Source: Lutispora saccharofermentans (GTDB lineage: Bacteria; Bacillota; Clostridia; Lutisporales; Lutisporaceae). Taken from it: DNA of 64,000 nucleotides. Numbering within the stretch: position 1 is the first letter of the stretch; the number at the start of each line of letters is the position of its first letter. The DNA is taken from contig NZ_JAJEKE010000001.1 of NCBI RefSeq assembly GCF_024363565.1, positions 496,001-560,000 on the forward strand. Direction: 5' to 3'. Below, one piece after another: positions 60,616-64,000 of this stretch. The position numbers and the translations under genes are program-made. Under the pieces are notes generated by a model. The model worked only from the letters and a program-made list of their open reading frames with translations. It was not told the origin of the DNA and ran no database searches.

Positions 60616-62613
60616 TTATATCTTAAACCTGCCTATTTCCTCATGCATCTTGGTAATCAAATTAAGGGTTTCATCCATTTCCTCCCTCACAGTATTCACG
60701 TCTTTTACTATGACTATGGTTCTTTGAGCTATATCTTCCGTGCCTTTGGCGCCTTCATTGACAGTTACGGAAACTTCATCTATGGCCTTCGCAATATTAT
60801 TCATAGAAGCTGTAAGCTCCTGTGCCGTTGCGCTGAAATCTGTAACCATATCATCTGTAAAGGATGCGTCTAAGCTATACTGGTCTCCTAATTTTACATT
60901 ATCTTCATAGTCTTTTATTACCTTATTATCTATGAAATCCAAAAGCACCCTTGCGCTATCCCTGAGATTGCCCACTGATGAAATAACAGTTTCTGCGACC
61001 CTCTGAATTTCGGAAACGGTATTTTTAGAATCTTCCGCAAGCTTCCTTATCTCGTCGGCCACCACTGCAAAGCCTCTTCCTACTTCTCCCGCCCTTGCCG
61101 CTTCTATGGCAGCATTTAATGCGAGCAGATTGGTCTGGGATGTGATCTGCAGTATGGCATCGGAAAGAACATTTATCTCTTCTACTGAATTTGCTTCCTT
61201 AATGGCTTCCTTTAATTTTTCCCTCGATTCATCATACATATCGGTTGCGCTTTTCTTTGAATCCAAGGCTTTCAGCTTGACTTCTTCAGCCCTTTGACTG
61301 ATTTCTTTGACTGAAACAGAGCCTTCCTGGGATTTCTCCGCCATAGATTCTACCGCTTTTAGAATTTCCTCTACAGAAGCATTCATCTCTTCGGCGGCGG
61401 CTGCATTCTCTTCTATCCCCGCAGAAAGTTCCTGTACGGTGGACGAAGTCTCATCAGATTTCTGATTCAAATTATTCAAAGATTTACCTACTACCTCGGT
61501 TATTTCTTTTAATTTATCAAAGCCTTGGATTATGCTTCCAAAAGCTGTTCTCAGAGAACTGCCCAGCATGTCCGCAGACCTGGTCAGAACACCTAACTCG
61601 TCTTTTCTTTTTTTCATCTTCTCATCCACAGCCACTGCAAAATTCCCGGATGCAAATGTCTCCAGATACTTTGTGGTTTCCTTTATCGGCTTTGCGATAA
61701 ATCCGACAAATACATATGTTACCACTAATCCTATCAAAAGTATACCTGCCGATACTATCAGAATAGTTTTCTTTAAAGTGTTCAGCCCGGCCAGCACCTC
61801 ATATTCCGGTGCAGTAACGGCAATAGACCATCCGGTATTCTCCACCGGCCCATAACCCATTATTTCTTTTACACCGTTATATATATAAGATCCTACGCCT
61901 TTCTTGCCTTGTATCATCTCTTTTTCAAGCTCGGCAAGCTCAGTCAGGCTTTGATCTTCCTTGGCATCTTCTATAGTATTACCCATATTTATAACCCATT
62001 TCTCTTCCTTATGTGCTATAGTCGTGCCTGCTTTGTTTATCATATATGCATAGCCTTCTTCTCCGAAGGTTATATCCTTTATCACATTTTGAAGTTCATT
62101 GCCCTCTCTCAATACGGTGAGAACCGATGTCACCTTGCCGTCATATTTTATGGGCACTGAATACACAATGATAACGGAGCTGTCAGTTTTGCTTATTATA
62201 GGATCTGATACGGCATTTTCCCCTGCCATGGCTTTCTTAAAGTATTCCCTGTCGGATACATCCGAAACTGTGCCGTCGGTGCTCCGATCGGTGCCGTCAG
62301 CCGAAACAATATCTACCGCTACATCCCCGTTCCTCTGCATTTCATCCATCAGTATCGGGAGCTTGTCCTCCCATGTGTAGTCCGGATTCTTTATTATCTC
62401 CATATTTGCCAGGGTTTCCATCCTTTTGTGCTGGATTTGTATGCGGCTGTCAACTATTTTACTCGCCTGCTCTACAGTACGTATCATAGATTGGGAAACT
62501 TCATCGGTAAGCGCTTTAGATGCATTAAGGTATGACAATATCCCCAAAGTAGAACAGATCACCACTATCAGAATCAAGAGGAAAAATGCCATCCTCGCTT
62601 TTATACTTTTCAA
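60616..62613 (-). CDS. Methyl-accepting chemotaxis protein with dCache-like sensor
   Basis: 665 residues. First membrane helix about 8-30; extracellular double-Cache-like sensor about 35-280 ([55 protein letters not shown]); second helix about 285-307; HAMP; then the MCP signalling domain with [40 protein letters not shown] start 6 bp after GGAGGG. Senses a small extracellular ligand, probably an amino or organic acid, and controls CheA. Confidence 0.95.
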   Translation of the reverse strand: MKSIKARMAFFLLILIVVICSTLGILSYLNASKALTDEVSQSMIRTVEQASKIVDSRIQIQHKRMETLANMEIIKNPDYTWEDKLPILMDEMQRNGDVAVDIVSADGTDRSTDGTVSDVSDREYFKKAMAGENAVSDPIISKTDSSVIIVYSVPIKYDGKVTSVLTVLREGNELQNVIKDITFGEEGYAYMINKAGTTIAHKEEKWVINMGNTIEDAKEDQSLTELAELEKEMIQGKKGVGSYIYNGVKEIMGYGPVENTGWSIAVTAPEYEVLAGLNTLKKTILIVSAGILLIGLVVTYVFVGFIAKPIKETTKYLETFASGNFAVAVDEKMKKRKDELGVLTRSADMLGSSLRTAFGSIIQGFDKLKEITEVVGKSLNNLNQKSDETSSTVQELSAGIEENAAAAEEMNASVEEILKAVESMAEKSQEGSVSVKEISQRAEEVKLKALDSKKSATDMYDESREKLKEAIKEANSVEEINVLSDAILQITSQTNLLALNAAIEAARAGEVGRGFAVVADEIRKLAEDSKNTVSEIQRVAETVISSVGNLRDSARVLLDFIDNKVIKDYEDNVKLGDQYSLDASFTDDMVTDFSATAQELTASMNNIAKAIDEVSVTVNEGAKGTEDIAQRTIVIVKDVNTVREEMDETLNLITKMHEEIGRFKI

Positions 62614-62643
62614 TTATATCCCTCCATCGTATTCTATACATTC

Positions 62644-63714
62644 CTACATATTATCAGAGCTGTACTGGTCTTTAATCATCAAAAACTTATCCTGTACTTT
62701 CAAAAATACTTTTATAATTTCCGGATCGAAATGCTGCCCTGTTTCCGACTTTATAATTTCGACAGCACTATCATGAGGTAAAGCTTCTTTATAACATCGT
62801 TTTGATACCAATGCATCATAAACATCTGCTACGGCAAATATGCGTGCCGAAATTGGTATTTGATTGCCTGTAAGGCCTTTAGGATAGCCCCTCCCGTCAA
62901 ACCATTCATGATGATACATGGCTATCTCTAAAGCCGTTATATAATATTTGCTTTTGTTTTGTTTCCTTATGGCTTGAGAGATCAGTTCTCCCCCTATGAC
63001 CGTATGTTTTTTGACTTCTTCAAATTCTTCCTTGGAAAGCTTGCCTTTTTTCTGCAGTATGTTCTCACTAATACCAATCTTGCCGATATCATGCAATGGT
63101 CCTGCTTTATAAATACACTTTGTAAACTGCTCTCCTTTATTTAATTCTTTTGCAAGCAATGCCGCATACTCTCTCGTCCTGATGAGATGCTTGCTTGTTT
63201 CAGAATCATGATATTCGGCCATTTTTGCCAAAGCAACGAGATCCGTATCCTTAACCTCTAAAAATGCTTTTAAAAAAATATTGAAGACTTCATTTATGGT
63301 TTTATTCATAATTCTTTGATACTCAGCTATCCTGTCTAAAGCGTCACATGTACACTTACTATCGTCGAAAATATTGGAGCAGCTTGCTTCAAAGGCTCTA
63401 AAAACTTGCTCCATTGCCTCCCAGCTTATATATTTCGCAGCCATATTTTCAGCCAGCATTTTATTAGCTTTATGGAATCCATCTGATTCACCTGAATCAA
63501 AATATGATATATAATTATTCAAAATCTTGGCGACACCATCTAAAGCTTCAGCATAATCTTGATATAAATTATTGATATTATACGAAGCATAAAAGTCAAC
63601 CCAACCGGAAATAATTCTGCTGCTGTTTTCCTTTAGTACATATGCCAATTCTTTAAGCAGGATTAAAGAGTCTTCCGTCATAGCCTTTCCGCAGCCTTCC
63701 ATGATTGAGCTCAA
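62644..63714 (-). CDS. HD-GYP domain protein with helical N-terminal sensor
   Basis: 356 residues. N-terminal about 180 residues are helical (NSSRIISGWVDFYASYNINNLYQDYAEALDGVAKILN) and resemble RsbR/globin-like four-helix sensors. The HD-GYP part has AGPLHDIGKIGISE, HTVIGGELI, HHEWFDGRGYPKGL and ADVYDALVSKRCYKEA: metal motifs and GYP intact. A c-di-GMP phosphodiesterase is likely. Start TTG after GGAGGT with 8 bp spacing. Confidence 0.87.
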   Translation of the reverse strand: MSSIMEGCGKAMTEDSLILLKELAYVLKENSSRIISGWVDFYASYNINNLYQDYAEALDGVAKILNNYISYFDSGESDGFHKANKMLAENMAAKYISWEAMEQVFRAFEASCSNIFDDSKCTCDALDRIAEYQRIMNKTINEVFNIFLKAFLEVKDTDLVALAKMAEYHDSETSKHLIRTREYAALLAKELNKGEQFTKCIYKAGPLHDIGKIGISENILQKKGKLSKEEFEEVKKHTVIGGELISQAIRKQNKSKYYITALEIAMYHHEWFDGRGYPKGLTGNQIPISARIFAVADVYDALVSKRCYKEALPHDSAVEIIKSETGQHFDPEIIKVFLKVQDKFLMIKDQYSSDNM

Positions 63715-63907
63715 TATCTGTTACCTCCTCCGCATATGTACTTACTTGATATGACCAAAACCTAAAGTCATCATTGTCGCCTCCTTTGCATGTGTATTTA
63801 CTGCATAGAAAAAAAGTGTTTTGTTGGATATTAAATACTTGATTGCATAATTTGTCTAATTATATGTTATTTTATATTATTTTATGTTATTTTGATGAAT
63901 ATTTGGA

Positions 63908-63937
63908 AATAAGTCATTGTTCTGTCAATGACTTATT
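63908..63937. terminator. Perfect 12-bp stem-loop near the right edge
   Basis: AATAAGTCATTG (63908-63919) / CAATGACTTATT (63926-63937). It lies in the gap right of the HD-GYP gene (63715-64000), where no coding frame is seen; it may end a gene beyond the window. Confidence 0.5.
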
Positions 63938-64000
63938 CAATGGGCCCTAGGGCAATATAGCCATATTAAGTATTTTTGAAATATAATTTGCTGTATAATA

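Noticed and set aside
1-64000. Prophage or integrative element
   Set aside because: No integrase, capsid, portal, terminase or conjugation genes and no att-like duplications bordering a tRNA; the tRNA-Thr is followed directly by its terminator.

Overview
The window reads as a chromosomal segment of a low-GC, spore-forming, obligately anaerobic Clostridia-type Firmicute. Reasons: strong AGGAGG ribosome sites, consensus sigma-A promoters, frequent TTG/GTG starts, a T-box, a tandem glycine riboswitch, the MinCDE-SpoIVFAB-L21-Prp-L27-Obg cluster of sporulating Firmicutes, and flavin-based redox complexes typical of acetogens and amino-acid fermenters. I cannot name the species.

Layout. 1-2.1 kb: sugar-type ABC transporter (solute-binding protein cut by the left edge, UgpC/MsmX-type ATPase). 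2.3-5.9 kb: an ABC exporter, an IS256-like transposase remnant, an unannotated 40-residue secreted peptide gene, and a divergent XRE-TPR regulator; together these look like an RRNPP-type peptide signalling locus. 6.0-11.7 kb: a three-gene operon resembling the Stn/HydBC-type bifurcating transhydrogenase, behind a perfect promoter. 11.8-15.5 kb: lipoprotein, small membrane protein, rRNA methyltransferase, DUF3006 and metallo-beta-lactamase-fold pair, with MITE-like repeats between genes. 15.8 kb: tRNA-Thr(CGU). 16.0-18.5 kb: nfnBA behind a tandem glycine riboswitch. 18.7-20.7 kb: T-box-controlled methionyl-tRNA synthetase. 20.8-23.2 kb: membrane-anchored serpin and a stalk-domain protein. 23.4-25.5 kb: a LexA-like box before a radical SAM/TIGR03915 DNA-repair pair. 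25.5-30.6 kb: YccF, GNAT, ECF sigma/anti-sigma, several secreted or anchored proteins and two broken genes. 30.7-36.2 kb: split ThrE-type exporter, GNAT, radical SAM, PlsY, threonine aldolase. 36.3-38.1 kb: H-NOX chemoreceptor with the O2-binding residue set. 38.1-41.4 kb: BtuFCD-like uptake system. 41.5-43.6 kb: HD-GYP protein and class II FBP aldolase. 43.6-47.3 kb: repeat mosaic, HAD phosphatase, membrane protein, J-domain/DUF5685 pair, small P-loop protein. 47.6-49.7 kb: NhaC antiporter and a membrane protein. 49.8-60.5 kb, all leftward: YhbY, Obg, L27, Prp, L21 (with leader), RNase G/E, radical SAM pair TIGR03936/TIGR03960, SpoIVFB, SpoIVFA, MinE, MinD, MinC. 60.6-63.7 kb: a chemoreceptor and a second HD-GYP protein.

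How the genes work together. The Stn-like complex and NfnAB both connect NADH, NADPH and ferredoxin pools, and the apparent glycine control of nfnAB suggests that redox balancing is tied to glycine metabolism. The peptide/regulator/exporter locus, the H-NOX receptor and the two HD-GYP proteins form the sensing part of the window. The right third is the conserved division, sporulation and ribosome-biogenesis block.

The most novel items are the unannotated secreted mini-peptide beside the TPR regulator (4315-5938), the glycine riboswitch before nfnAB, the SOS-like box before the repair pair, and dispersed palindromic/MITE-like repeats, two of which appear to supply the C-terminal codons of neighbouring genes. 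All calls come from reading the sequence; no database search was run.
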